This document shows, piece by piece, positions 1 to 7,531 of a stretch of DNA of 64,000 nucleotides; positions within the stretch are counted from its first letter, which is position 1; the number at the start of each line of letters is the position of its first letter. The position numbers were made by a program, and so were the translations under genes. The notes under the pieces were generated by a model. The model was not told where the DNA came from. It saw only the letters and a program-made list of their open reading frames with translations, and did no database searches. The stretch comes from Microbacterium sufflavum (GTDB taxonomy: Bacteria; Actinomycetota; Actinomycetes; Actinomycetales; Microbacteriaceae), in contig NZ_JAHWXK010000001.1 of assembly GCF_023091155.1 (NCBI RefSeq), forward strand, positions 1,364,001 through 1,428,000, given 5' to 3'.

Positions 1-85
1 GAGCCCGAGGACTCCGGATACTCACACCACGAACGGCACCCGCGCATTTCGACACCTCCGGCGAGACAGGCTCCAGTCCTCCTGG

Positions 86-274
86 TTACCTCGTCAGGGC
101 GTATCCGTGTTCCGCGAGCGCCCGCGCGAGGAACGACGCGTACCAGGTGGGCCACTGCTCGTCGTAGACGCCGCCGAGCTGTTCGCGCTCGTAGATGCCG
201 TGGGCCGCAGCGGTCGTGCGGAGCAGTTCCTCGAGAACGCCCGCTGCGCGTTCGGTGTCGATCGACTCGGCCAT
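86..274 (-). CDS. small conserved-type hypothetical protein, 62 aa
   Basis: A 62-residue acidic, soluble protein with no signal peptide or membrane segment. I recognise no named domain. It starts 3 bases after the stop of the VOC gene upstream on the same strand, so it is almost certainly co-translated as the last gene of the SRPBCC-VOC-small protein operon. Codon use is like its neighbours. The aromatic-rich stretch DEQWPTWYASFL followed by ARALAEHGY suggests a compact helical protein. The function is unknown; tight coupling to the glyoxalase-like gene suggests a related or accessory role. Confidence 0.7.
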   Translation of the reverse strand: MAESIDTERAAGVLEELLRTTAAAHGIYEREQLGGVYDEQWPTWYASFLARALAEHGYALTR

Positions 275-277
275 CGA

Positions 278-721
278 TCAGCGCCCGGGGAGTCGGTCGA
301 TCACCTGCTGGATGATCCACTCGTTGCCGTCGGGGTCGTCGAACGAGGCGTACGACGCGTAGCTGTCGTGCTCCTCGTTCGGCCCGTCGACGCGGTTGTG
401 GCCGTCGGCCCAGTGGAAGACGCCGTCGGCGTCGTGCCAGATGGGGGTGATGTCGATCCCGCGGTCGGCGAGTTCCTGCCGGGCACCCGCGAGGTCGGAG
501 GTCACCAGATGCAGCCCGCGCGCGCTGCCGGGCCGAGCCGACGTGAGCTGCTCGCCGAAGATGATCGAGGCGCTCGATCCTGGTGGGGTGAACTGCACGA
601 CGCGCAGTCCGCGATCGGTGGCGAAGTCGGCGTCCTCGCGGAAACCGATTCTGGTGTAGAAATCCTTGGCGCGGTCGACGTCGGAGACGGGGAGGACGAC
701 GATCTCGAGGGCGAGTTCCAT
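278..721 (-). CDS. VOC (glyoxalase/bleomycin-resistance fold) family protein
   Basis: The 147-residue protein opens with the typical VOC strand (ALEIVVLPVSDVDRAKDFY, then TRIGFREDAD) and ends with the second half-motif FDDPDGNEWIIQQV. This gives two beta-alpha-beta-beta-beta modules in one chain, the usual length for single-chain VOC enzymes. Such proteins bind a divalent metal and act on small molecules (isomerisation, ring cleavage, thiol transfer or drug binding); the substrate cannot be told from sequence. It lies 33 bases downstream of the SRPBCC gene and just upstream of a 62-aa protein, forming one leftward operon probably controlled from the repeat-rich promoter at 1201-1292. Confidence 0.9.
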   Translation of the reverse strand: MELALEIVVLPVSDVDRAKDFYTRIGFREDADFATDRGLRVVQFTPPGSSASIIFGEQLTSARPGSARGLHLVTSDLAGARQELADRGIDITPIWHDADGVFHWADGHNRVDGPNEEHDSYASYASFDDPDGNEWIIQQVIDRLPGR

Positions 722-754
722 GGTGCTTGTTCCTGTTCTTGCGGGTGGGCGCGG

Positions 755-1183
755 TCAGCGGGCGCTGAAGGCGGAGGTGAACGACTTCTTGAGGCCGGGG
801 GTGCCGAGGAGGGGCAGGAGCGCGGCGAGCACCCGGGGGCCGAAGGCGGCAGGGGTTCTGGTCAGCGTGACGTCGATGAGCGTGCCGCCGCTCGCGGGGG
901 TGAAGCGGAAGTCCCAGCCGCCGCCGGCGCCGAACAGCTTGGAGTCGTGGGTGACCATCGTCGCGGAGCCCGCGGCGGTGTCCCACTCGTAGCGTCCGCG
1001 CTCCCAGGCGGCGTCGTTGCCTTCGGTCACCTCGGCCCAGTTCGCTCCGCGGTCGTGCACGTGGAAGTGCTCGGGCTCGATGCCCGACCAGGCATCGGTG
1101 CGAGCGGGGCTGAAGTCGGTGAGGACGGCCATGGCGGCCGTGGGGGAGAGCGGCGAGGACACCTGGAAACGGGTGACGGACAT
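755..1183 (-). CDS. SRPBCC (START-like) family protein
   Basis: A 142-residue protein with the SRPBCC pattern: an N-terminal strand (MSVTRFQVSSPLSPTAAMAV), a middle segment WAEVTEGNDAAWERGRYEW, and a C-terminal helix (LLPLLGTPGLKKSFTSAFSAR). The family forms a hydrophobic-ligand-binding helix-grip cavity; the ligand is unknown. It is the first gene of a three-gene leftward operon (then VOC, then a small protein) and is divergent from a CGNR regulator 112 bases away. Three copies of a GTAACC/GGTTAC inverted repeat lie between the two genes, so regulation by the neighbour is likely. Confidence 0.85.
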   Translation of the reverse strand: MSVTRFQVSSPLSPTAAMAVLTDFSPARTDAWSGIEPEHFHVHDRGANWAEVTEGNDAAWERGRYEWDTAAGSATMVTHDSKLFGAGGGWDFRFTPASGGTLIDVTLTRTPAAFGPRVLAALLPLLGTPGLKKSFTSAFSAR

Positions 1184-1200
1184 CGGGGGCCTTTCGGAGA

Positions 1201-1292
1201 GTAACCGTTTGGAATGGTTACACTCTGACAGTGCCCGAGTAACCTGTCAAGCTGGTTACCCCGATCCGCTCGATACCCGTTAGAGTGGTTAC
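1201..1292. promoter_or_regulatory. divergent promoter with three GTAACC-N9-GGTTAC inverted repeats
   Basis: Two perfect copies of the 21-bp inverted repeat GTAACC-N9-GGTTAC lie at 1201-1221 and 1239-1259. A third copy at 1272-1292 has the same 6-9-6 geometry, with a degenerate left arm (GATACC) and a perfect right arm. Centre spacings are 38 and 33 bp. The spacers differ between copies, so the arms alone are conserved, as expected for a dimeric regulator's operators. The array fills the space between the divergent SRPBCC and CGNR genes, and the third copy touches the CGNR start codon. Binding by the CGNR protein is an inference. Confidence 0.75.
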
Positions 1293-1295
1293 GTG

Positions 1296-1853
1296 ATGCA
1301 CGCCTTCCCCTGTGGGACTCTCGCTCTCGATTTCGTGGGCACGCTTCGCGCGCGCCGCGATCCGGAGCCGCGCGAGATGCTCGCCGACGGGCCCGCGCTC
1401 GACGCCTGGTTCGTCGAAGCGGGCGTCATCGGCGAGGCGCCCGCGGCCAGCCGGACGGAGTTGGAGCGCGCGATCGAGCTGCGCGAAGCCATCTACGACT
1501 GCGCTCTCGCACGACTGCAGGGGCACGGACTGCCGAGTGTGGCCGTCGGCGTGCTCAACCGCTGGGCCGGCTCCGCCCCCGTGCGGCTGATGCTCGACGA
1601 CGCCTCCACCCGGCGAGAGGGATCGGCCGCGAACGGGCTCGCGACGGTGGCGCGCAACGCCGTCGAGCTCTTCGGCGGTGACGACGCCGCGCTGCTCCGC
1701 GAGTGCGGGCGGCCGGGCTGCACGCAGGTGTACGTCGACCGTTCGCGGGGCGGTCGCCGGGAATGGTGCTCGATGCGCACCTGTGGCAACCGCGTCAAGG
1801 CCGCACAGTTCCGGGCTCGTCACCGCGACGCCCCCGCGAGCGCGTCCGCCTGA
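1296..1853 (+). CDS. CGNR zinc-finger / ABATE-domain putative stress regulator
   Basis: The N-terminus (AFPCGTLALDFVGTLRAR) is the typical start of the ABATE domain. The C-terminus carries the CGNR zinc finger (CGRPGCTQVYVDRSRGGR, then WCSMRTCGNRVKAAQFRARH) with four cysteines and a basic tail, the proposed DNA-binding part. The length, about 185 residues, is normal for the family. These proteins are regarded as transcriptional regulators of detoxification or stress genes. A GTG one codon earlier (1293) is also possible. No Shine-Dalgarno is visible, and TAGAGT at 1281-1286 could be a -10 giving a leaderless transcript. The divergent SRPBCC-VOC operon is the obvious target. Confidence 0.85.
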   Translation: MHAFPCGTLALDFVGTLRARRDPEPREMLADGPALDAWFVEAGVIGEAPAASRTELERAIELREAIYDCALARLQGHGLPSVAVGVLNRWAGSAPVRLMLDDASTRREGSAANGLATVARNAVELFGGDDAALLRECGRPGCTQVYVDRSRGGRREWCSMRTCGNRVKAAQFRARHRDAPASASA

Positions 1854-1856
1854 GCT

Positions 1857-3455
1857 TCACACGGACGCTCGACGGAGTCGGCCCTGCTCGTCGATCTCGA
1901 TCAGCAGCTCGATGCCGAGACGTCTCAGGAAGTCGGCGTCGTGGCTCACGACCAGGAGGGCGCCGCGGTAGCTTCCGAGCGCTTCGATGAGCTGATCCAC
2001 GCTCGTGATATCGAGATTGTTCGTCGGCTCGTCGAGGATGAGCAGCTGAGCCGGCGGTTCGACGAGGAGCAGCTGGGCGAGGCTGACACGGAAGCGCTCA
2101 CCGCCCGACAGGGTTCCGACGGGTCTGTCGGCGGCCGCGCCACGGATGAGGAGGCGCGCGAGCTGGTTGCGCACGGTATCCGGCGCGGAGGCGGGAGCGG
2201 CGCGCTGAATGATCGCGAACGCGGACTGCGCATCGTCGAGTCCGTCGAGTCGCTGCGGGAGGTAGCCGACCCGGTCCGTCAGCAGCGACCCGGACGGGCG
2301 CCCCGCCGAGACGGGCTCACCGCGGAGAAGGCGTTCCAGCAGCGTCGACTTGCCGGCTCCGTTCGGCCCGACGAGCGCGACGCGCTCTGGTCCCTGGATG
2401 ACGATCGTCGTCTCGCCGTCGGTGAGCTCGGCGATACGGCGCGCACGCGGAACATCGGGGTCAGGCAGGGTGAGATGGATGTGCTCCTCGGCGCGAACGC
2501 GCGCGTCGGCCGCGTCGACGGCAGCCTGAGCGCTGCGCACCTTGTCGTCCAGGGTCGTCCGCATCGATCCGGCGGCGGCTTGCGCCTTGCTCGCCCTGTT
2601 GCCGGCCATGATCTTCGGGATGCCGCCGCTGGCCTGCGTCTTCTTGCCGGTGCGCTCACGCCTGGCGAGCTTCGTCTCCGCTTCGATGCGCTGCTTCTTC
2701 TCCACCTTCAACGCCTGCTGCGCGGTCCGTGCGGCCTGGCTCGCGGCCGCCTGCTCCAGCTCCAGGTGCGCGGTGAACTCGCTGTACGGGCCGCCGAAGA
2801 CCGAGAGGTTCCCGGCGTGCAGCTCCGCGGTCGCGTCCATGTGCTCGAGCAGTTCCACATCATGGCTCACCACGATGAGCGTTCCCGGCCACTGGTCGAC
2901 GAGTTCCGCCAACCGCCCGCGGGTCCGACGGTCGAGGTTGTTCGTCGGCTCGTCAAGCAGGGTGATCGCCGTACGTCGCACACGCAGTCCTGAGATGGCG
3001 ATCAACATCGCTTCGCCGCCGGACAGTTCTCCGACGCGCCGATCCAGTGCGGTGTCGGCGAACCCCAGCTGGCTCAGGGCCTCGTTCGCGCGCGGCTCGA
3101 TGTCCCAGTCGTCGCCGATGGTGTCGAAGTGGCGCACGTCGACGTCGCCGCCCTCGATGGCGCGGATCGCAGCGAGGATGTCGTGCACCCCGAGGAGCTC
3201 GGCGATGGTCGCGTCGTGTCCCAGCGTCAGCATCTGCGGGAGATAGCCGACGTCGCCGGCGGTGTGGATGCGACCGCGCGACGGCGTCAGATCGCCGGCG
3301 ATGAGGCGGAGGAGGGTGGACTTTCCGGCGCCGTTCCTGCCGATGAGGCCGGTTCGGCCCGCTGTGAAGCTGCCGGTCACGTCGTCGAGCGCGAGCGTGC
3401 CGTCCGGCCACTCGAAGGAGACGTTCTGAAGGGTGATGACGGATGAGGTCGACAT
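1857..3455 (-). CDS. ABC-F family ATP-binding protein
   Basis: A 532-residue soluble protein with two ABC ATPase domains and no membrane segments. Domain 1 has Walker A GRNGAGKST (about residues 39-47), signature LSGGE and Walker B LLDEPTNNLD; domain 2 has GPNGAGKST, LSGGERFRVSL and LILDEPTNNLD. A basic, charged linker (about residues 235-320) separates them, as in ABC-F proteins that act on the ribosomal E site. Some members protect ribosomes from antibiotics and others are translation factors; sequence alone does not settle which. The ORF is preceded by a roughly 380-base untranslated region holding a 9-codon ORF and a strong hairpin, the layout seen in antibiotic-inducible ABC-F genes. It converges on the CGNR gene with only 3 bases between stops. 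Confidence 0.9.
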   Translation of the reverse strand: MSTSSVITLQNVSFEWPDGTLALDDVTGSFTAGRTGLIGRNGAGKSTLLRLIAGDLTPSRGRIHTAGDVGYLPQMLTLGHDATIAELLGVHDILAAIRAIEGGDVDVRHFDTIGDDWDIEPRANEALSQLGFADTALDRRVGELSGGEAMLIAISGLRVRRTAITLLDEPTNNLDRRTRGRLAELVDQWPGTLIVVSHDVELLEHMDATAELHAGNLSVFGGPYSEFTAHLELEQAAASQAARTAQQALKVEKKQRIEAETKLARRERTGKKTQASGGIPKIMAGNRASKAQAAAGSMRTTLDDKVRSAQAAVDAADARVRAEEHIHLTLPDPDVPRARRIAELTDGETTIVIQGPERVALVGPNGAGKSTLLERLLRGEPVSAGRPSGSLLTDRVGYLPQRLDGLDDAQSAFAIIQRAAPASAPDTVRNQLARLLIRGAAADRPVGTLSGGERFRVSLAQLLLVEPPAQLLILDEPTNNLDITSVDQLIEALGSYRGALLVVSHDADFLRRLGIELLIEIDEQGRLRRASV

Positions 3456-3632
3456 GAGGATCTCTCGTGTTCTGCCCGGTGCGGGCTGCTGACGGGGTCA
3501 GCGGGGTCGGAAATGGGCGCGCTGAGGATTCAGCGGGATGCGGCCCCGTGCGACCGAACGGCGCGCGACGCGGACGTTCGATGCCCATCCGTGCTCGCGA
3601 ACGGAATGCGCGTCAGCGGCGGATGCTGTGGT

Positions 3633-3661
3633 CGACGACCGGGCGATGGCCCGGCTCGTCG
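3633..3661 (-). promoter_or_regulatory. strong hairpin in the ABC-F leader (possible attenuator)
   Basis: Arms CGACGA+CCGGGC and their complements pair to give 12 base pairs with one bulged base and a GATG loop. It lies downstream of the 9-codon ORF and upstream of the ABC-F start in the direction of transcription. No U-run follows, so a plain terminator is not obvious; translation-dependent refolding is a possibility rather than a demonstrated mechanism. Confidence 0.4.
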
Positions 3662-3706
3662 CGGGAGGGAAGGGGGCGCAGCGGGATGTGGCCAGATGGC
3701 CGGCGC

Positions 3707-3736
3707 CTACGCTCTGTCGACCTCGTCGATTTCCAT
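3707..3736 (-). CDS. possible 9-residue leader peptide upstream of ABC-F
   Basis: ATG to TAG encodes MEIDEVDRA on the strand of the ABC-F gene. A TAGGAT hexamer ends about six bases before the ATG, which would give a leaderless start. Short upstream ORFs that stall drug-bound ribosomes are established regulators of antibiotic-responsive ABC-F genes. Here the role is inferred from position, and the ORF is short enough to occur by chance. Confidence 0.3.
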   Translation of the reverse strand: MEIDEVDRA

Positions 3737-3800
3737 GGCTCGATCCTAGCGTCGCCTCACCGACGACGACGACCCGGGGCGACGTCGCCACACATACCTC

Positions 3801-3844
3801 TTGACACGCCCGCACGCCAGGCATAACGTACAACCAAATGGTTG
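3801..3844 (+). promoter_or_regulatory. arsR promoter with operator overlapping the start codon
   Basis: TTGACA (3801-3806), a 17-base spacer and TAACGT (3824-3829) form a good sigma-70-type promoter. Transcription should begin at about the ATG at 3838, so the mRNA is probably leaderless. The inverted repeat CAACCA-AA-TGGTTG (3831-3844) covers the start site and the start codon, where an ArsR repressor would block its own transcription. Confidence 0.65.
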
Positions 3845-4230
3845 CACGAACAGAACTGAGCGAAGCGGAGGTCGACCGTGTGTTCCACGCACTGGCGACG
3901 TCGACCCGGCGCGACATCCTGCGCCGGACGATCGAGCGGGAGCAGTCCGTCTCGACCCTCGCCGCCGAATACGAGATGTCGTTCGCGGCTGTCCAGAAGC
4001 ACGTGGCCGTGCTCGAGGCCGCGAACCTCATCGTCAAGCGCGCCGAGGGACGCGAGCGGCTCGTCCGCGCGAACCCCGAGATGATCGCCCGCGCCAGGGC
4101 GCTCCTCGCCCGTTACGAAGAGCTGTGGCGGTCGCGCATCGCCCGGCTCGACGACCTGCTGGCCGAGACGCCCGCCGGTCGCCCCGACAACGACACCACC
4201 GACAACGCACGAGAGAACCCAGGAGACTGA
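3838..4230 (+). CDS. ArsR-family winged-helix regulator
   Basis: The 130-residue protein has the ArsR/SdpR winged-helix pattern: VFHALATSTRRDILRRTIE, then the recognition region STLAAEYEMSFAAVQKHVAVLEAANLI and a wing KRAEGRERLVRANPE. There is no metal-binding cysteine pair, so it belongs with the non-metal members that often sit next to AHSA1 genes. It starts at the ATG inside the palindrome at 3831-3844 and is probably translated from a leaderless mRNA. Its stop is one base before the AHSA1 gene, giving a two-gene operon. It is probably an autorepressor controlling both genes. Confidence 0.9.
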   Translation: MVARTELSEAEVDRVFHALATSTRRDILRRTIEREQSVSTLAAEYEMSFAAVQKHVAVLEAANLIVKRAEGRERLVRANPEMIARARALLARYEELWRSRIARLDDLLAETPAGRPDNDTTDNARENPGD

Positions 4231-4231
4231 C

Positions 4232-5209
4232 ATGCCCGCCACCGACGTCACCACCGATGCCGACGACCTCACGATGACCGTCACGGCCGACTTCCCCGCC
4301 CCCATCGAGCGGGTCTGGAACGCGTACAGCGATCCGCGCCAGCTCGAACGCTTCTGGGGTCCTCCCGGCTGGCCCGCCACCTTCACCGCGTGGGACCACA
4401 CGGTCGGCGGCCGCGCGGTCTACACGATGAACGGACCGCGCGGCGAGAAGTCGACGGGCGTCTGGGAGTTCCTCGCCATCGAGGAACCGCACCGCTTCGA
4501 GGTGCTCGACTCCTTCGCCGACGAGCACGGAAAGCCCCTCGACGGCTTCCCCGCGCAGCGCATGAGCTTCACGTTCGATTCCACGCCCGAGGGCACCCGC
4601 ATGGTCACCACGAGCCACTTCGACTCGGTCGACGCGCTCGAACAGGTCGTCGAGATGGGTCAGGTCGAGGGCATCAAGATGGCGATGGGCCAGCTCGACG
4701 CCGTGCTGCAGGACCTCCGCGACTACGCGCAGGGCAAGGGCACCCGGGTGGAGCTGCTCGACGACACCCACGTGCGCATCACCCGGCTCGTCGAGGGTCC
4801 GCGCGAGCTGGTGTGGCGCGCGCACTTCGAGCCCGACCTCATCCGCCAGTGGATGCTCGGCCCGGACGGGTGGGAGATGACCGAATGCATCGCGGCCACC
4901 GAGGTCGGCCAGTCGTACCGCAACTCATGGGCGCCGGTCGGCGACACCGAGGGCGAGCCGTTCGGGTTCGAGGGTGAGGCGCTGCTGATCGACGCCCCGC
5001 GCCGCGCCGTCACCACCGAACGCATGCAGGGCATGCCCACCGAGACCGTCAACGACCTGAGCCTCTACGAGGAGGACGGCGCCACGCTCGTCACGGTGCT
5101 CATCGAGTACCCCGACAAGGAGACGCGCGACATGATCCTCGCCACCGGCATGGCCGACGGCATGGAGGCCTCGTTCGCCCGCCTGGAACGCGAACTGCTG
5201 GCGGTCTGA
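4232..5209 (+). CDS. tandem-domain AHSA1/SRPBCC protein
   Basis: The 325-residue protein carries two copies of the AHSA1-type helix-grip domain. The first (about residues 10-160) has the motif FPAPIERVWNAYSDPRQLERFWGPP; the second (about 170-325) has the matching VEGPRELVWRAHFEPDLIRQWMLGPDGW. Normal members are single-domain and about 150 residues, so this is an internal duplication or fusion. AHSA1-like proteins bind hydrophobic ligands and often pair with ArsR regulators, as here. A terminator-like hairpin follows at 5234-5270, closing the ArsR-AHSA1 unit. Confidence 0.9.
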   Translation: MPATDVTTDADDLTMTVTADFPAPIERVWNAYSDPRQLERFWGPPGWPATFTAWDHTVGGRAVYTMNGPRGEKSTGVWEFLAIEEPHRFEVLDSFADEHGKPLDGFPAQRMSFTFDSTPEGTRMVTTSHFDSVDALEQVVEMGQVEGIKMAMGQLDAVLQDLRDYAQGKGTRVELLDDTHVRITRLVEGPRELVWRAHFEPDLIRQWMLGPDGWEMTECIAATEVGQSYRNSWAPVGDTEGEPFGFEGEALLIDAPRRAVTTERMQGMPTETVNDLSLYEEDGATLVTVLIEYPDKETRDMILATGMADGMEASFARLERELLAV

Positions 5210-5233
5210 CCGCCGCGTCGTCCACGACTCCTC

Positions 5234-5270
5234 GGAATCGGCCGGGTCCCTCGTGGATCCGGCCGATTCC
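5234..5270 (+). terminator. hairpin terminator after the arsR-AHSA1 operon
   Basis: GGAATCGGCCGG and CCGGCCGATTCC form a perfect 12-bp stem around a 13-base loop, 24 bases after the AHSA1 stop. There is no long U-run, which is usual in GC-rich actinobacteria. Confidence 0.65.
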
Positions 5271-5363
5271 GCGTCCCTGCTCGCCGTTTCCGGGGAGTTG
5301 TGGACCGCCCGTCGCGGAGGTGCGGCGGCGGACCGGGGTGGAGCGGGATAAAGTGGCGGCACG

Positions 5364-6716
5364 ATGAGGATCACGCGCCGCACCCTGCTCCTCGGCGCCG
5401 GAGCCGGTGCCGTCTCGGTGCTTCTCGCCTCCTGCACGCCGGAGCCGAAGCCCACGCCGACGCCCACCCGCACGCGTGAGCCCGAGCCGCCGCCCGGCGT
5501 CCCGGCCCCTGCCGGCAGCATCCGCAGCACCTGGACCACCGACCCGTTCGCCCTGGGAGCTGCCAGCTTCACCCCCGTCGGAGTGCTCGCCGACGCCCGC
5601 GCCGCCCTCGGCCGCCCGGTCGACGATCGCCTCTTCTTCGCGGGTGAGGCCACCGACGAAGACGCCCCCGGCACTGTGCGCGGAGCCATCGCCTCGGGGG
5701 AGCGCGTGGTCGACGAGCTGATGGATGCCGCGGGATCGGGGGAGCGCGTCGCCGTGATCGGCGCGGGCCTCGCGGGAGCCACTGCCGCCGCCCTCCTCGC
5801 CGACCGGGGCCTGCAGGTGACCGTGTTCGAGGCGCGCGACCGCGTCGGCGGGCGCGTCTTCACCCGCAGCGACGACTCCTGGCCGGTGCCCGTGCAGCTC
5901 GGCGCCTGGCTGTTCGGCGAGGACGACGCCGAGGTGCTCGACCGGCTGCGCGCCGGCGACGTGGGAACCGTCGACCTCACCGGCTCGCTGTGGCGCACCC
6001 CCGACGGCGACATCGAACCCGTCGACCCCGTGCCCGTCACCACCGCCATCGCCGCCGCCCAGGCCGCCCCGGAAGACGTCTCGGTCACTGACGCGCTGAC
6101 CGCCGCGGGCATCGACCCCGCGGATCCCTCGACCGCCGCCCTGCTCGACATCCTCGCCGCGCGCACGGGTGCCGCAGCCGACGAGCTCTCCAGCTGGTTC
6201 GCGCCGCCGCTGCCCACGGGCGACCCGGCCGCCACCCGCGACAGCCTCGTGCCGTTCGTGGAGCACGCGCTCGACGGAGTGCAGGTCGGCCTGAACTCCC
6301 CGGTTGCCCGCCTGGCCTACGACGACACCGGGGTGAGCGTGCGCCTCGGCACCGGGGAGGCCCTCTCGTTCGACCGGGTGGTGGTGACGGTGCCGCTCGG
6401 GGTGCTGCAGGACCGCAGCATCGAGTTCGACCCGCCGTTGCCCTTCGCCAACCGCGGCGCCATCTCGGCGCTCGGCATGGGGGCCATCGAGACCGTGTGG
6501 CTGCGGTGGGACGAGGCGTTCTGGGAGAACGACGAGGCCGTGTGGCACGCGGTCGGCACCGACGCGGTCATCCCCACCTGGATCAATCTGCGCCCCGTCA
6601 CGGGCGAGAACGTGCTGGTGGGCATCGTCGGGGGTGCGGCCGCCGCGGAGTTCGCGGAGCTCAGCGACGACGACGCGTTCGACGCGGCGCTGGCGTCGCT
6701 GACCGTCTACGTCTGA
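5364..6716 (+). CDS. flavin monoamine oxidase-like lipoprotein with circularly permuted modules
   Basis: The N-terminus has a Tat-type signal with lipobox (TRRTLLLGAG to LLASC; Cys24) and a proline-rich linker to about residue 50. Next comes a module that normally closes flavin amine oxidases: RSTWTTDPFALGAASF, LFFAGEATDEDAPGTVRGAI (about 54-121). Only then follows the dinucleotide-binding start VAVIGAGLAGATAA (131-142) with EARDRVGGRVF, and the rest of the substrate domain. The chain ends at LASLTVYV, where a normal protein would continue into the missing C-terminal module. All parts seem present but in rotated order. It should bind FAD and oxidise amines outside the membrane; the substrate is unknown. 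It overlaps the convergent Pr6Pr gene by 10 bases. Confidence 0.85.
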   Translation: MRITRRTLLLGAGAGAVSVLLASCTPEPKPTPTPTRTREPEPPPGVPAPAGSIRSTWTTDPFALGAASFTPVGVLADARAALGRPVDDRLFFAGEATDEDAPGTVRGAIASGERVVDELMDAAGSGERVAVIGAGLAGATAAALLADRGLQVTVFEARDRVGGRVFTRSDDSWPVPVQLGAWLFGEDDAEVLDRLRAGDVGTVDLTGSLWRTPDGDIEPVDPVPVTTAIAAAQAAPEDVSVTDALTAAGIDPADPSTAALLDILAARTGAAADELSSWFAPPLPTGDPAATRDSLVPFVEHALDGVQVGLNSPVARLAYDDTGVSVRLGTGEALSFDRVVVTVPLGVLQDRSIEFDPPLPFANRGAISALGMGAIETVWLRWDEAFWENDEAVWHAVGTDAVIPTWINLRPVTGENVLVGIVGGAAAAEFAELSDDDAFDAALASLTVYV

Positions 6717-7492
6717 GCCGACGCGCCGACCCGCTCGCGCGCATCGACCGCACCGGCCGGGCTGCCGCGGTCGTCGTCCGGGGGATCGTCGGGCCCGGGA
6801 TCCGCGTCGGTGCGCAACCGCCGCGGCAACGGCATCCGGCTGATCAGCACCAGGGCGGTCGCGACGATGCTGAACGATGCCAGGGCCACCGCGCACGAGA
6901 TCACGAACTCGGGCGGACCGCTCACCTGCCGCGGGTCGAGGAAGTAGTACGGATACCAGCCGATCAGCGGGCCACGGATGAGCGTCGCGACACCCCACAG
7001 CACCGGATACACGAGGGTGATCGGAACCACACGCCACGGCACGGCCCGATGCCCCGGAGCCAGCGCCCAGGCCGCGACCGTGACCGCCGGCAGGTAGAAG
7101 TGCAGCACCTGATCCGACCACGGCACGTCGATGCGGATGCCGCGCACGCCCGCCTGCCACACCAGGATCGCGAACACCAGGCCGGCCGTGATCGTCCACG
7201 TCAGCACGAGCGCCAGCGCCACCGTTAGCCAACGCGGGTCTCGCGCACGCCGCAGGGCGAGCACCCCCGCGATCGAGAGCAGCACCACGAACGCGAGGTT
7301 GGACTGGTTCGTCAGGTAGGCGAAGAAGTTCTGGCTCGCGATGGTGTGCGACGCCAGGCCCCAGGCCATGCGGTGGATGAGGGCGACGAGGCAGATGGCG
7401 GCTGCGCTCAGACGGAGCAGGCCGAAGACCGTACGGGTCCTCACCGCCGCGTCACCGTCCCCACCATCATCCGCCGAGTCTACGGAGTCCAC
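6707..7492 (-). CDS. Pr6Pr family membrane protein
   Basis: A 261-residue integral membrane protein with about six hydrophobic segments between residues 25 and 225, and an acidic, proline-rich cytosolic tail (ADPGPDDPPDDDRG). Motifs NFFAYLTNQSN and FYLPAVTVAAW, and YPYYFLDP near the end, match the Pr6Pr/FAR-17a-like membrane family common in actinobacteria. Biochemical role unknown. The last 10 bases overlap the end of the amine oxidase gene on the other strand. The next gene leftward from the right (RNase H) ends 39 bases before its start region, so it may be read through. Confidence 0.85.
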   Translation of the reverse strand: MDSVDSADDGGDGDAAVRTRTVFGLLRLSAAAICLVALIHRMAWGLASHTIASQNFFAYLTNQSNLAFVVLLSIAGVLALRRARDPRWLTVALALVLTWTITAGLVFAILVWQAGVRGIRIDVPWSDQVLHFYLPAVTVAAWALAPGHRAVPWRVVPITLVYPVLWGVATLIRGPLIGWYPYYFLDPRQVSGPPEFVISCAVALASFSIVATALVLISRMPLPRRLRTDADPGPDDPPDDDRGSPAGAVDARERVGASAQT

Positions 7493-7531
7493 CCGAGCGC
7501 TCGCCGCGTCGCGGGTGGCTGCGCCGTGCGC

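Larger units (their letters stand above)
3456..3837. other. long leader/intergenic region between abc-f and arsR
   Basis: This 382-base stretch has no long gene I believe in. On the minus strand it looks like a leader for the ABC-F gene, with a possible -10 (TAGGAT) just before a 9-codon ORF at 3707-3736, a hairpin at 3633-3661, and then about 175 bases to the ABC-F start. On the plus strand its right end carries the arsR promoter. Open frames across it on either strand run into the neighbours, have no ribosome site and are low-complexity arginine-rich, so I treat them as chance. Confidence 0.5.

Noticed and set aside
107..1204. 365-codon plus-strand frame over the SRPBCC-VOC operon
   Set aside because: It is the antisense of three recognisable proteins and has a Gly/Arg-rich composition with no motif.
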